This document shows, one piece after another, positions 1-8,548 of a stretch of 64,000 bases of DNA. The notes below the pieces were generated by a model that worked only from the letters and a program-made list of their open reading frames with translations, made no database searches and was not told the DNA's origin. The translations under genes and the position numbers were made by a program. The stretch is from Lachnospiraceae bacterium (GTDB taxonomy: Bacteria; Bacillota; Clostridia; Lachnospirales; Lachnospiraceae). Positions within the stretch are counted from its first letter, which is position 1. The number at the start of each line of letters is the position of its first letter. The DNA is taken from the NCBI GenBank assembly GCA_003979345.1, contig RYVZ01000010.1, positions 19,053 to 83,052 on the forward strand, written 5' to 3'.

Positions 1-5
1 GGCGG

Positions 6-1640
6 ATGGAGCCGGAGTATGGGGCGGTGCAGGGAACGGATTCGGAGACGGCTGAAAACGGGGAAACGGCATTTTCTGCGGAGCCTGTCTATGAAGCAGA
101 TATTCTCCGATACAGTGAGCCGTCAGGTACCTTCTCATTCCGGAAAGACGTAGAAAAGACGCAGACGGACTATGCAGCCTATTATTTTGAGTCCTTCATT
201 TCTGAGAAGGAGAGGCGGGCATGTATCGCGGCAACGGATAGGGCGCTTTCCTGTATCGGTACAACGGTGCCAGAGATAGAGATCGTGGTGTTAAGCCCGG
301 AGTCGTATGATGGGATCTTGATTTCGGGGAACCGGCTGTATACGCCGGTTCAGGCATGGGATTCTGCGGATTATCTTGCAAAGGTTCTGCTTGCCGGATA
401 CGGGGAGTGGTCAAACTATGGGCTGGCGTACGGGTATGCGGATTTTCTGTATAGAAAGGCAGAAGTAGGAGAAGTTGGAATAAACCACAATAACAGAGAG
501 AGGGCATCAGATGACGGGAGTGAAATGCCAGATGATAGGGAAGAAACGTTAAATGACATAGAACCAGTATCAGACGATCGGGAAAACCACAGCTTTGTTC
601 CCGCAAGTGCCCCGGAGGTCTATGATCTGACCCTGCTTTGCTTTGATGAGAGATTTGTATCTGCTCAGGATGTGGAAGCGGCAAAAAACAATGCCTGTTT
701 GTTTGTGGAGGAGTATCTTTCTTCTCATTCGGAAGAAGATTTTCAGGAACTGCTGTCGGCATCGGGAACGGCGGAGGGCTTGGAGCGCGTCAATGGAGTA
801 CTGGAGGAGTTCTACGAAGAAAACGGCGTGGACTGCACACTCACGAAGTTCCGTTACCAATATGGCGGCGTGACGCTTGATTATGCGGCGGCTTGCGAGT
901 ATGCGCGCTTTTATATTGATCGGGACTGGCAGGATGCATTATGGGAGGATAATCCGATGGTGTCGGAGAACTTTCTGCATGAGAATTACGGAGAAGTCAG
1001 GCAGTTTTTTGAGTGTAACGTGCGCCAGATGGAGCAGTATCGGGAATTATTTGACCTGGACCATTACAACAATGAAACAACGGTGATTTTTCCGGATGAT
1101 ACAAGCTCGTTGCGAGTATCTTATTTTCATAGGGAAAGCAGGAAAATTTACTTAACGAGCGTTGTCTCCCTGATGCACGAGTATATTCATTCCCTGATGG
1201 ACGGTCATGATGACCCGGAACATTTGTGGACGTATGAAGGATTTGCCAGAAATTATGACTGCTTATATAATGATTATGCCTATGACTGTTGGAATTATAG
1301 TTATAATAATTTTACTGAAATTCACGGCTCTCATGAGACGGGAGTATTTTTGGATGCATATATAGAACATATTGGGCGTCCGATCGATATAAAAAATGAT
1401 CATCGTGATTTTGGGGATTTCTTGGCATATGCCTATGAATGGAAAGATCCTGACTTGAACTATTCCAGCGGAGCTTCTTTTGTTGCCTATCTTGTGGACT
1501 GTTATGGGCTGCAGGAGGTGATTGAGTATATTGGAGCAGATAAAAAGTACAATGCGGAGTGGGATAAGTCGTATGAAGAACTGGTGCAGGAGTGGCTTGA
1601 ATATCTTGGCAAGAAATATGCGTGGTATAGGGCGGAATAA
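6..1640 (+). CDS. Zinc-metalloprotease-like protein, N-terminus probably outside the window
   Basis: The protein contains the gluzincin-type motif HEYIH at residues 391-395, followed by a glutamate in TYEGF at about 411, a plausible third zinc ligand. This suggests a zinc peptidase or a peptidase-like fold. The first in-frame ATG is at base 6, but the frame is open to the window edge and there is no signal peptide, so the true start probably lies upstream. The middle (about residues 155-200) is acidic and low in complexity and looks like a linker. A remnant of an ABC ATPase follows 6 bp downstream, so this may once have been part of an ABC transporter operon. No closer family was recognised and the substrate is unknown. 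Confidence 0.6.
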   Translation: MEPEYGAVQGTDSETAENGETAFSAEPVYEADILRYSEPSGTFSFRKDVEKTQTDYAAYYFESFISEKERRACIAATDRALSCIGTTVPEIEIVVLSPESYDGILISGNRLYTPVQAWDSADYLAKVLLAGYGEWSNYGLAYGYADFLYRKAEVGEVGINHNNRERASDDGSEMPDDREETLNDIEPVSDDRENHSFVPASAPEVYDLTLLCFDERFVSAQDVEAAKNNACLFVEEYLSSHSEEDFQELLSASGTAEGLERVNGVLEEFYEENGVDCTLTKFRYQYGGVTLDYAAACEYARFYIDRDWQDALWEDNPMVSENFLHENYGEVRQFFECNVRQMEQYRELFDLDHYNNETTVIFPDDTSSLRVSYFHRESRKIYLTSVVSLMHEYIHSLMDGHDDPEHLWTYEGFARNYDCLYNDYAYDCWNYSYNNFTEIHGSHETGVFLDAYIEHIGRPIDIKNDHRDFGDFLAYAYEWKDPDLNYSSGASFVAYLVDCYGLQEVIEYIGADKKYNAEWDKSYEELVQEWLEYLGKKYAWYRAE

Positions 1641-1646
1641 GACAAT

Positions 1647-1778
1647 ATGGCAGATAAGCCGAAAAAGCTGGCAGAAAATAAGATCATGATTCTAATTTCC
1701 CATAACCGGGAGGATTATCGGATCTGTGATGAAGTCTATCACTTGGAAAACGGGTATCGGGAAAAAGTATGTCTATGA
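1647..1778 (+). pseudogene. 3-prime remnant of an ABC transporter ATPase
   Basis: A 43-codon frame from ATG 1647 to TGA 1778 encodes a segment containing ILISHNRED and CDEVYHLENG. This matches the H-loop region and the following strand at the C-terminus of ABC ATPases. Walker A, signature and Walker B are all missing, so this cannot be a working ATPase. It starts 6 bp after the metalloprotease gene and has no ribosome binding site. It is most simply read as what is left after a deletion that removed the rest of an ABC ATPase gene. Confidence 0.55.
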
Positions 1779-1787
1779 CGGCGGATA

Positions 1788-1840
1788 AAAAATCCTTGAA
1801 ATTCCAAAGAAATTTTATCCCTGCCGGTTCAAGGATTTTT
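1788..1840 (+). terminator. Rho-independent terminator candidate upstream of trp
   Basis: AAAATCCTTGAA pairs with TTCAAGGATTTT across a loop of about 27 nt, and the right arm ends in a T run. It closes the metalloprotease/ABC remnant transcript before the trp promoter. The long loop makes this a moderate-strength call. Confidence 0.5.
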
Positions 1841-1892
1841 ATCTCTAAAATTCCGGGGAAATTTTTACTTGAAAATTCCCTTAAATTAGTAC

Positions 1893-1921
1893 TTGCAAAA
1901 TCCCGAGCCGCGTATTATAAT
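1893..1921 (+). promoter_or_regulatory. Sigma-A type promoter of the trp operon
   Basis: TTGCAA (1893-1898), a 17-nt spacer and TATAAT (1916-1921) form a near-consensus vegetative promoter. Transcription would begin at about 1928, just before the T-box leader. Confidence 0.75.
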
Positions 1922-1939
1922 TCAACTCAGTAAAGCAAT

Positions 1940-2283
1940 AAAATCTACGTGAAACCGTTGAAGCGAAGATAAAAACAGAACGTGCACTCACAGAGAGACC
2001 GGGCGGCTGAGAGCCGGTCAGAACGCAGACTGTTAAATGGATCGCGGAGGGCATAGTCAACAGAGCCGGAGGCTCTCAGTATTCTATGACGTGTGGCTGG
2101 CGTTAGCAGCCGGAGATATGATGGTATCTCTAATGAGAGTGTGACGGAAAGCGCGCGTATATGCCGGATGCAGAAGGAAGGCGGATGCGGGCGCGGGAAG
2201 CATATAGCAGGGTGGCACCGCGGGTGAATGGAATCGATAAACTCGTCCTTGACGACAAGAACTGTTGTCAGGGGCGTTTTTTT
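1940..2283 (+). promoter_or_regulatory. T-box riboswitch (tryptophan) with terminator
   Basis: The leader carries the hallmark T-box sequence AGGGTGGCACCGCGG (about 2209-2223). It then ends in a 14-bp stem, CGTCCTTGACGACA with TGTTGTCAGGGGCG, followed by seven T (2277-2283). Uncharged tRNA binding to a T-box prevents this terminator and allows read-through. A UGG (Trp) triplet followed by A at 2038-2040, inside the apparent stem I region, is the candidate specifier codon. The Trp specificity is inferred from this triplet and from the trp genes directly downstream. Confidence 0.92.
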
Positions 2284-2391
2284 ATGCGCAGCCGCATGCA
2301 CAATGCCATATCATATACGCATGGAAGTATGCCGCTAAAGCGGCGCATGGGGCGCGCGGCGGGCAGGGGAAGAAACAAGGAGGAATGGGGC

Positions 2392-3879
2392 ATGTATCAT
2401 CCCACGTTGGAAGAGGCGAAACAGATCGCAGAGACGGAAGCGTACCGGGTCATTCCGGTCAGCATGGAGATCTATTCTGACATCGGCACGCCGATCGAGG
2501 TGCTTCGCCGCTTAAAAAAAGTCAGCAGGTATTGTTATATTTTGGAAAGCGTGGAACAGACCAGAAAATGGGGACGCTATACGTTTCTCGGCTATGAACC
2601 GCGTTTACAGATAACCTGTCTGAACGGCAGGATGACGGTAAACGGCGGAATGAGACAGACACAGGAAACGGTGAATCCGGGCGCGTATATCCGGGAAATT
2701 TTGAAGCAGTACAAGAGTCCGCGCCTGCAGAAACTTCCGCCTTTTACCGGCGGGCTGGTCGGTTATTTTTCCTACGATTATATCAAATACAGTGAGCCGT
2801 CGCTTAAGCTAAATGCTGCGGACAGCGAGGGATTCAGCGATGTGGATCTGATGCTTTTTGACAAAGTGATCGCGTTTGATAACCTCAGACAAAAGATCAT
2901 TTTGATCACAAATGCGCAGGCGGACGATCTTGAGACGTCCTATCCCCGCGCCATGCGCGAACTAGGAGAGATGGCGGCGCTCATAAGGAGCGGGGAAAAG
3001 GCGGATATCGATCCGCTCGTGCGGATTTCGGATTACCGTTATCTTTTTTCAAAAGAAGAATATTGCGAAATGGTCGGCAGGGCAAAGCATTACATCCGCG
3101 AGGGCGATATTTTTCAGGTCGTGCTTTCGAACCGGATCGAGGCGGACATGGAGGGAAGCCTGTTTGATTTGTACCGCGTGCTGCGGACGACGAACCCGTC
3201 GCCCTATATGTTTTACTTTTCGGGCGACATGGAGATTGCGGGCGCATCGCCGGAGACGCTCGTGAAGCGGGAGGATGGAAAACTCTATACCTATCCGCTT
3301 GCGGGGACCAGACCGCGCGGCGCGACTAAAGAGGAGGATGAGGCGCTTGAAAGAGAACTGCTTTCGGATGAAAAAGAATGCGCCGAACACAATATGCTTG
3401 TCGATCTGGGCAGAAACGACATCGGAAGGATCAGTCAGATTGGCAGCGTCAGGGTCGAGCAGTACATGAACATCGAGCGCTACTCCCATGTCATGCATAT
3501 CGGTTCGACGGTATCGGGCATGGAGCGGGAGGATAAGGACGCTCTTGATGCTGTGGATGCAGTCCTGCCGGCAGGGACGCTTTCGGGCGCGCCGAAGCTG
3601 CGCGCATGCGAGATCATCAATGAGCTGGAAGACAACAAGCGCGGCATTTACGGCGGCGCGGTCGGGTATCTGGACTTTACGGGGAATATGGATACCTGCA
3701 TCGGTATCCGTCTGGCATTTGCAAAAAATAAAAAGATTTTTATCCGAAGCGGTGCCGGAATTGTGGCGGACAGCGTACCGGAAAACGAATATCAGGAGTG
3801 TATCAATAAAGCGAAGGCAGTCATGCAGGCGCTTGAGGCGGCGGAAGGGGGGATTGATCATGATATTGCTGATCGATAA
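2392..3879 (+). CDS. trpE: Anthranilate synthase component I
   Basis: TrpE (495 aa) makes anthranilate from chorismate, using ammonia supplied by TrpG. It is the first step of tryptophan synthesis. The sequence shows the LES motif at residues 51-53, which belongs to the tryptophan feedback site of this family. It also has the chorismate-binding core motifs LPAGTLSGAPK and the C-terminal GAGIVADS. The start at ATG 2392 is chosen because AAGGAGG (2377-2383) lies 8 nt upstream and the N-terminus then matches the family; the longer open frame from 2161 runs through the T-box. It overlaps trpG by 20 nt, which points to translational coupling. Control is by the T-box leader, plus likely enzyme feedback inhibition. 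Confidence 0.95.
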   Translation: MYHPTLEEAKQIAETEAYRVIPVSMEIYSDIGTPIEVLRRLKKVSRYCYILESVEQTRKWGRYTFLGYEPRLQITCLNGRMTVNGGMRQTQETVNPGAYIREILKQYKSPRLQKLPPFTGGLVGYFSYDYIKYSEPSLKLNAADSEGFSDVDLMLFDKVIAFDNLRQKIILITNAQADDLETSYPRAMRELGEMAALIRSGEKADIDPLVRISDYRYLFSKEEYCEMVGRAKHYIREGDIFQVVLSNRIEADMEGSLFDLYRVLRTTNPSPYMFYFSGDMEIAGASPETLVKREDGKLYTYPLAGTRPRGATKEEDEALERELLSDEKECAEHNMLVDLGRNDIGRISQIGSVRVEQYMNIERYSHVMHIGSTVSGMEREDKDALDAVDAVLPAGTLSGAPKLRACEIINELEDNKRGIYGGAVGYLDFTGNMDTCIGIRLAFAKNKKIFIRSGAGIVADSVPENEYQECINKAKAVMQALEAAEGGIDHDIADR

Positions 3880-4435
3880 TTACGACAGCTTTTCCTACAA
3901 TCTGTATCAGTTGATCGGCGCGGTGTGCGAAGACATCCGTGTGATCCGGAACGATGAAATGACAGTTCCCGAAATCGAGGCGATTTCCCCGCAGCTCATC
4001 GTACTGTCGCCCGGACCGGGGAAACCCGCCGATTCAGGTGTCTGCCCTGATGTGGTAAAGGCGCTTGCAGGTAAAATTCCGATCTTCGGCGTCTGCCTCG
4101 GACATCAGGTCATCTGCGAGGCGTTCGGGGCGACGGTCACTTATGCCAAAGAACTGATGCACGGAAAGACGAGCGTGGTCACGGTGGACACGGATAGCTG
4201 CCTGTTTCATGGATTTTCGAAGGAATGCAGGGTGGCGCGTTATCATTCGCTTGCGGCGGATCTTGCGACCATCCCGCCGGACTTAAAAATCACGGCGCAG
4301 ACAGCGGATGGTCAGGTCATGGCGGTCGAGCATGTGCGCTATCCGGTATACGGCGTACAATTTCATCCGGAATCGGTGATGACCGAATGCGGATTGGAAA
4401 TGATAAGAAATCTGTATGGAAGCAGCAGAGGATAG
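3860..4435 (+). CDS. trpG: Anthranilate synthase component II (glutamine amidotransferase)
   Basis: This 191-aa class I glutamine amidotransferase releases ammonia from glutamine for TrpE. The oxyanion motif PGPG (51-54), the nucleophile Cys79 in GVCLGHQ and the FHPES motif with the catalytic His/Glu pair are all present. ATG 3860 is inside the end of trpE, an overlap of 20 nt typical of coupled trpE/trpG pairs. Members of this family sometimes also serve PabB in folate synthesis. No pab genes are in the window, so the trp role is the safe reading. Confidence 0.95.
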   Translation: MILLIDNYDSFSYNLYQLIGAVCEDIRVIRNDEMTVPEIEAISPQLIVLSPGPGKPADSGVCPDVVKALAGKIPIFGVCLGHQVICEAFGATVTYAKELMHGKTSVVTVDTDSCLFHGFSKECRVARYHSLAADLATIPPDLKITAQTADGQVMAVEHVRYPVYGVQFHPESVMTECGLEMIRNLYGSSRG

Positions 4436-4479
4436 CAGGGATGCCTGTATGAAAGAGGCAGGGAGAGGAGCATGAGATT

Positions 4480-5490
4480 ATGATCAAGGAAGCGATTCTA
4501 CAACTGGCAAAAAAAGAGGATATCGGTTATGATATGGCAAAAGCCGTCATGAACGAGATCATGAGCGGAGAGGCGAGCGAGGTTCAGAAAAGCGCATATT
4601 TGACGGCGCTTAGTATGAAAGGCGAGACGATAGGGGAGATCACGGGTTCCGCGGAAGAAATGCGCAACCACTGTACAAGACTGCTTCATGACATGGATGT
4701 ATTAGAGATCGTCGGAACAGGCGGGGATGGTTCCAACTCGTTCAATATCTCAACGACCTCGGCAATCGTGGTCGCGGCGGCAGGCGTGCCGGTCGCAAAG
4801 CACGGAAACCGCGCGGCGAGCAGTAAGTGCGGGGCGGCGGATGTATTAGAGGCGCTTGGCGTCAATATTATGATCCCGCCTGAAAAGAGCGCGCAGCTCT
4901 TAAAAGAGATCGGGATCTGCTTTCTGTTTGCGCAGAACTACCATATATCCATGAAGCATGTCGCACCGATCCGAAAGGAACTGGGGATTCGAACAGTGTT
5001 CAATATTTTGGGACCTCTTGCGAATCCTGCGGGAGCCAGCATGCAGGTGATGGGCGTTTATGAGGAAGCGCTCATTGAGCCGCTTGCACGCGTGCTCTGC
5101 AATCTTGGCGTGAAAGACGCATTTGTTGTCTACGGACAGGATCAGCTTGATGAAATTTCCATGTCTGCGCCGACTTCGGTATGCGAGGTACGGGGCGGGA
5201 CCTATCGGTCGTATACGATCACGCCGGAGCAGTTCGGTCTGAAAACCTGTAACAAAGAAGAACTTCTCGGCGGCACGCCTGAGGAAAATGCGGCGATCAC
5301 ACGCGCAATCTTAGACGGTACGGAGCAGGGCGCAAAACGGGGAGCTGTATTGATGAATGCGGGAGCCGGGCTTTTTGTTGCCGGGAAAGCGCTCGATATG
5401 GCAGCCGGCATTGCGCTTGCGGCTGAAATGATCGACAGCGGGAAAGCGTACCGGAAACTGGAAGAGTTTGTAGCGCGTTCAAATGAGTAG
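4480..5490 (+). CDS. trpD: Anthranilate phosphoribosyltransferase
   Basis: TrpD (336 aa) joins anthranilate to PRPP, the second tryptophan step. The family signature GTGGDG with downstream NIST (about residues 79-92) binds PRPP, and KHGNRA follows as expected. Length is normal. The start at ATG 4480 follows a GGGAGAGGAG stretch, about 44 bp after trpG. The next gene, trpC, is 156 bp further on, separated by a small hairpin element. Confidence 0.95.
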   Translation: MIKEAILQLAKKEDIGYDMAKAVMNEIMSGEASEVQKSAYLTALSMKGETIGEITGSAEEMRNHCTRLLHDMDVLEIVGTGGDGSNSFNISTTSAIVVAAAGVPVAKHGNRAASSKCGAADVLEALGVNIMIPPEKSAQLLKEIGICFLFAQNYHISMKHVAPIRKELGIRTVFNILGPLANPAGASMQVMGVYEEALIEPLARVLCNLGVKDAFVVYGQDQLDEISMSAPTSVCEVRGGTYRSYTITPEQFGLKTCNKEELLGGTPEENAAITRAILDGTEQGAKRGAVLMNAGAGLFVAGKALDMAAGIALAAEMIDSGKAYRKLEEFVARSNE

Positions 5491-5531
5491 TCGAGATAAA
5501 CGGTGTAAACTATTCAAAGGAGCAACGCATT

Positions 5532-5600
5532 TGATCATGAATAAGATGATAAAGTAAGTCTGACAACTTTACTTTTTAATTGGCAATTTGAGTCCGGACC
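5532..5600 (+). repeat. Small hairpin element, copy 1 (trpD-trpC gap)
   Basis: The trpD-trpC gap holds an AAAGTAA...TTACTTT hairpin (5551-5557 with 5569-5575) whose loop reads GTCTGAC. It is followed by GGCAATTTGAG. A clearly related sequence lies at 49264-49332 upstream of the GNAT gene. The two share TAAGTCTGA, the stem position, and GCAATTTG at the same distance, while the stem bases differ in a compensating way. Confidence 0.5.
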
Positions 5601-5646
5601 TCAAAACTGCCTTGATCGCAGTAACTGCTCTGACAAGGAGGTAAAT

Positions 5647-6480
5647 ATGATTTTAGATGAGATCGCGGCGCGCACAAGGGAGAGGATCGCACAGTGCAGG
5701 AAAGAATTACCGCTTGATGCGCTCAAAGAGCAGGCTTTAAGACTCCCCGCAGATACGGGCTTTCCGTTTGCAGGGGCGCTGAAAGGTAAGGAGCTTCAGT
5801 TTATCTGTGAAGTCAAAAGAGCATCCCCGTCTAAGGGTGTGATCGCGGAACAGTTTCCGTATAGAGAGATTGCAAAAGAATACGAACAGTCGGGCGCAGC
5901 AGCCATTTCCGTACTGACGGAACCATATTGGTTTCAGGGAAGCAATGCATACTTGAAAGAAATCGCGCAGACCGTGCGCATTCCGGTACTGCGTAAGGAC
6001 TTTACGGTGGACGAATACATGATCTATGAGGCGAAGGTGCTCGGCGCCGATGCGGTGCTTCTGATCTGCGCGATCCTGAACGATGATGAGCTGATCCGCT
6101 GTCATGCGCTTGCGGAATCGCTTGGGCTTTCGGCGCTTGTGGAGGTACATGATGAGGACGAGGCGCGCCGCGCGCTGGCGGCAGGGGCGAAGATCATCGG
6201 TGTCAATAACCGGAACCTGAGAGATTTTACCGTGGATATCTCTAACTCGCTGCGTATCCGCCCGATGATACCCGAAGATATCATTTTTGTTTCCGAGAGC
6301 GGCATGAGGACAGAGGCAGATATTCAGGAGCTTAGGAAAAACGGAACGGACGCCGTGCTGATCGGAGAGACCCTGATGAGAAGCGCGGATAAAAAAGAGA
6401 TGCTTGCCAGATTACGGGCAGGCAATTGCGAAACGCCTAAAAAGATTCGGACTATGAAAGGAGAAAGAGTCAATGAGTGA
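5647..6480 (+). CDS. trpC: Indole-3-glycerol phosphate synthase
   Basis: TrpC (277 aa) closes the indole ring of CdRP to give indole-3-glycerol phosphate. A TIM-barrel enzyme is indicated by CEVKRASPSKG with the catalytic lysine, VLRKDF, and by VNNRNLRDF and SESGM near the phosphate site. An AAGGAGG site sits just upstream of ATG 5647. The protein is slightly longer than the usual 255-265 aa because of a C-terminal tail after residue 260. It overlaps trpB by 8 nt. In many relatives trpF follows trpC, but here trpB follows directly, and no PRA isomerase domain is fused to this protein. Confidence 0.95.
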   Translation: MILDEIAARTRERIAQCRKELPLDALKEQALRLPADTGFPFAGALKGKELQFICEVKRASPSKGVIAEQFPYREIAKEYEQSGAAAISVLTEPYWFQGSNAYLKEIAQTVRIPVLRKDFTVDEYMIYEAKVLGADAVLLICAILNDDELIRCHALAESLGLSALVEVHDEDEARRALAAGAKIIGVNNRNLRDFTVDISNSLRIRPMIPEDIIFVSESGMRTEADIQELRKNGTDAVLIGETLMRSADKKEMLARLRAGNCETPKKIRTMKGERVNE

Positions 6481-7657
6481 GGGAAGATACGGGATTTACG
6501 GGGGGCAGTATATCGGCGAAACGCTGATGAATGAGATCATCCACCTGAAAGAACAATATGAGGCGTTTAAGAAAGACGCTGCATTTCAGGCTGAGCTTGA
6601 TGACTTATTAAAAAATTATGCCGGACGTCCGTCGATGCTCTACTATGCGGAAAAGATGACGAAGGACCTGGGCGGCGCAAAGATTTATCTAAAAAGAGAA
6701 GACTTAAATCATACAGGTTCCCACAAGATCAATAATGTCTTAGGGCAGGCGCTGATGGCAAAAAAGATGGGAAAAACGCGCGTGATCGCAGAAACCGGTG
6801 CCGGACAGCACGGTGTGGCGACGGCGACGGCGGCGGCGCTGCTCGGTTTAGAGTGCGAAGTGTTCATGGGAAAAGAGGACACGAAGCGTCAGGCACTGAA
6901 TGTGTACCGTATGGAACTTCTGGGTGCGAAAGTGCATGCCGTCACGACCGGAACGATGACCTTAAAGGACGCGGTCAATGCGGCGATGATGGAGTGGAGT
7001 TCGCGCGTGGATGATACACATTATGTACTGGGCTCCGTGATGGGACCCCATCCGTTCCCGATGATCGTGCGTGATTTTCAGAGCGTGATCGGAAGAGAGG
7101 CGAGAGAACAGATTCTGGAACGAGAGGGAAAACTGCCGGCGGCAGTCGTTGCCTGCGTGGGCGGCGGCAGTAACGCGATGGGACTGTTTTATCCGTTTAT
7201 TGAGGATGAAAGCGTAAAGCTCATCGGCTGCGAGGCAGCAGGAAAAGGTGTGGATACTGCATTCCATGCTGCGACGATTGCAAAGGGAACGCTTGGCATA
7301 TTTCACGGTATGAAGTCCATTTTCTGTCAGGACGAACACGGGCAGATCGCTGAGGTCTATTCCATTTCGGCGGGACTGGACTATCCGGGCATCGGACCGG
7401 AACATGCAAATCTGCATGATACCGGCAGGGCGCAGTATGTTCCGATCACGGATGACGAGGCGGTCGAGGCGTTCGAATATCTGGCGCGGACGGAGGGCAT
7501 CATCTGCGCGATCGAAAGCGCGCATGCCGTTGCACATGTTAAAAAGATCGCGGCGGATTATGATAAAGACGACAGCATCATCGTTAATCTCTCGGGACGC
7601 GGAGATAAAGACGTTGCGGCGATCGCAAGATACAGGGGGGTGGATATTCATGAGTAA
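6473..7657 (+). CDS. trpB: Tryptophan synthase beta chain
   Basis: TrpB (394 aa) is the PLP enzyme that joins indole and serine to give tryptophan. The PLP lysine is Lys85 in HTGSHKINN. ETGAGQHG is the substrate-binding loop, and the glycine-rich phosphate loop reads GGGSNAMG. Length and start match the classical TrpB1 form that pairs with TrpA. The gene overlaps trpC upstream and trpA downstream by 8 nt each, so the three enzymes should be made in linked amounts. The ribosome site GAAAGGAG lies inside the end of trpC. Confidence 0.96.
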   Translation: MSEGRYGIYGGQYIGETLMNEIIHLKEQYEAFKKDAAFQAELDDLLKNYAGRPSMLYYAEKMTKDLGGAKIYLKREDLNHTGSHKINNVLGQALMAKKMGKTRVIAETGAGQHGVATATAAALLGLECEVFMGKEDTKRQALNVYRMELLGAKVHAVTTGTMTLKDAVNAAMMEWSSRVDDTHYVLGSVMGPHPFPMIVRDFQSVIGREAREQILEREGKLPAAVVACVGGGSNAMGLFYPFIEDESVKLIGCEAAGKGVDTAFHAATIAKGTLGIFHGMKSIFCQDEHGQIAEVYSISAGLDYPGIGPEHANLHDTGRAQYVPITDDEAVEAFEYLARTEGIICAIESAHAVAHVKKIAADYDKDDSIIVNLSGRGDKDVAAIARYRGVDIHE

Positions 7658-8429
7658 TATTGCAAAAGCATTTGAAAATGGAAAAGCGTTTATCCCGTTT
7701 ATAACGGCGGGAGACCCGACGGCGGATAAAACGGTGGAATTTATCATGGAAATGGTGAGGGCGGGCGCCGACCTGATTGAGCTCGGCATTCCGTTTTCCG
7801 ATCCGACTGCGGAGGGGGAGGTCATTCAGAACGCGAATGTACGTGCCCTAAAAGCGGGTATTACGACGGACGGTGTGTTTGAGATCGTACGAAAGGTGCG
7901 GGAAATGTCACAGGTACCGATCGTACTTTTGACATACTTAAATCCGGTATTTCATTATGGATATGACGCATTTTTTGCGCGCTGCAAAGAGCTCTCGGTG
8001 GACGGCATCATCTGTCCGGATCTGCCCTATGAGGAGAAAGAGGAACTCTCGGGTGTTGCGGCGGAATATGGCGTTGATCTGGTTCCGCTGATCGCGCCGA
8101 CATCCAAAGAGCGGACCCAGATGATCGCAAGGGAGGCGGAAGGGTATATTTACCTGATCTCCTCCATGGGCGTTACGGGCGTGCGAGGTCAGATCACGAC
8201 GGATATTGACGCGATGGTAAGAAGTGTGCGTGAGGTCACGGATATCCCTTGTGCGGTCGGCTTTGGCATCAGTACGCCTGAGCAGGCTGCGGAAATGGCG
8301 GGAAAATCGGACGGTGCGATCGTCGGCAGTGCGATCGTGCGCATGATCGAACAATATGGAACGGAAGCGGGACCGCATATTTATGAGTATGTCAAAGAGA
8401 TGAAGGATGCACTGCGCGGCGTCAGATAG
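7650..8429 (+). CDS. trpA: Tryptophan synthase alpha chain
   Basis: TrpA (259 aa) splits indole-3-glycerol phosphate into indole, which is channelled to TrpB. The catalytic glutamate lies in ELGIPFSDP, and the phosphate-binding part VGFGIS is present in the second half. The start ATG 7650 overlaps the end of trpB by 8 nt. The longer open frame from 7404 is only the trpB region in another frame. This is the last trp gene; no clear terminator was seen before the azlC promoter. Confidence 0.95.
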   Translation: MSNIAKAFENGKAFIPFITAGDPTADKTVEFIMEMVRAGADLIELGIPFSDPTAEGEVIQNANVRALKAGITTDGVFEIVRKVREMSQVPIVLLTYLNPVFHYGYDAFFARCKELSVDGIICPDLPYEEKEELSGVAAEYGVDLVPLIAPTSKERTQMIAREAEGYIYLISSMGVTGVRGQITTDIDAMVRSVREVTDIPCAVGFGISTPEQAAEMAGKSDGAIVGSAIVRMIEQYGTEAGPHIYEYVKEMKDALRGVR

Positions 8430-8463
8430 GCGGGCGCTGTTGTTTCGAACAGTAAGTTTATCG

Positions 8464-8492
8464 TTGTCAGAAGAATGCCATGTTGCTATGAT
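8464..8492 (+). promoter_or_regulatory. Promoter of azlCD
   Basis: TTGTCA (8464-8469), a spacer of 17 nt and TATGAT (8487-8492) form a good sigma-A promoter 57 bp before the chosen azlC start. Confidence 0.65.
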
Positions 8493-8548
8493 AGTCAGAA
8501 AAGGATAGTGACATGGTATTTTTCATGGACAAAGGAGATCAGGGAGTT

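Noticed and set aside
3049..3861. 270-codon minus-strand frame
   Set aside because: Antisense shadow of trpE.
6962..7825. 287-codon minus-strand frame
   Set aside because: Antisense shadow of trpB and trpA.
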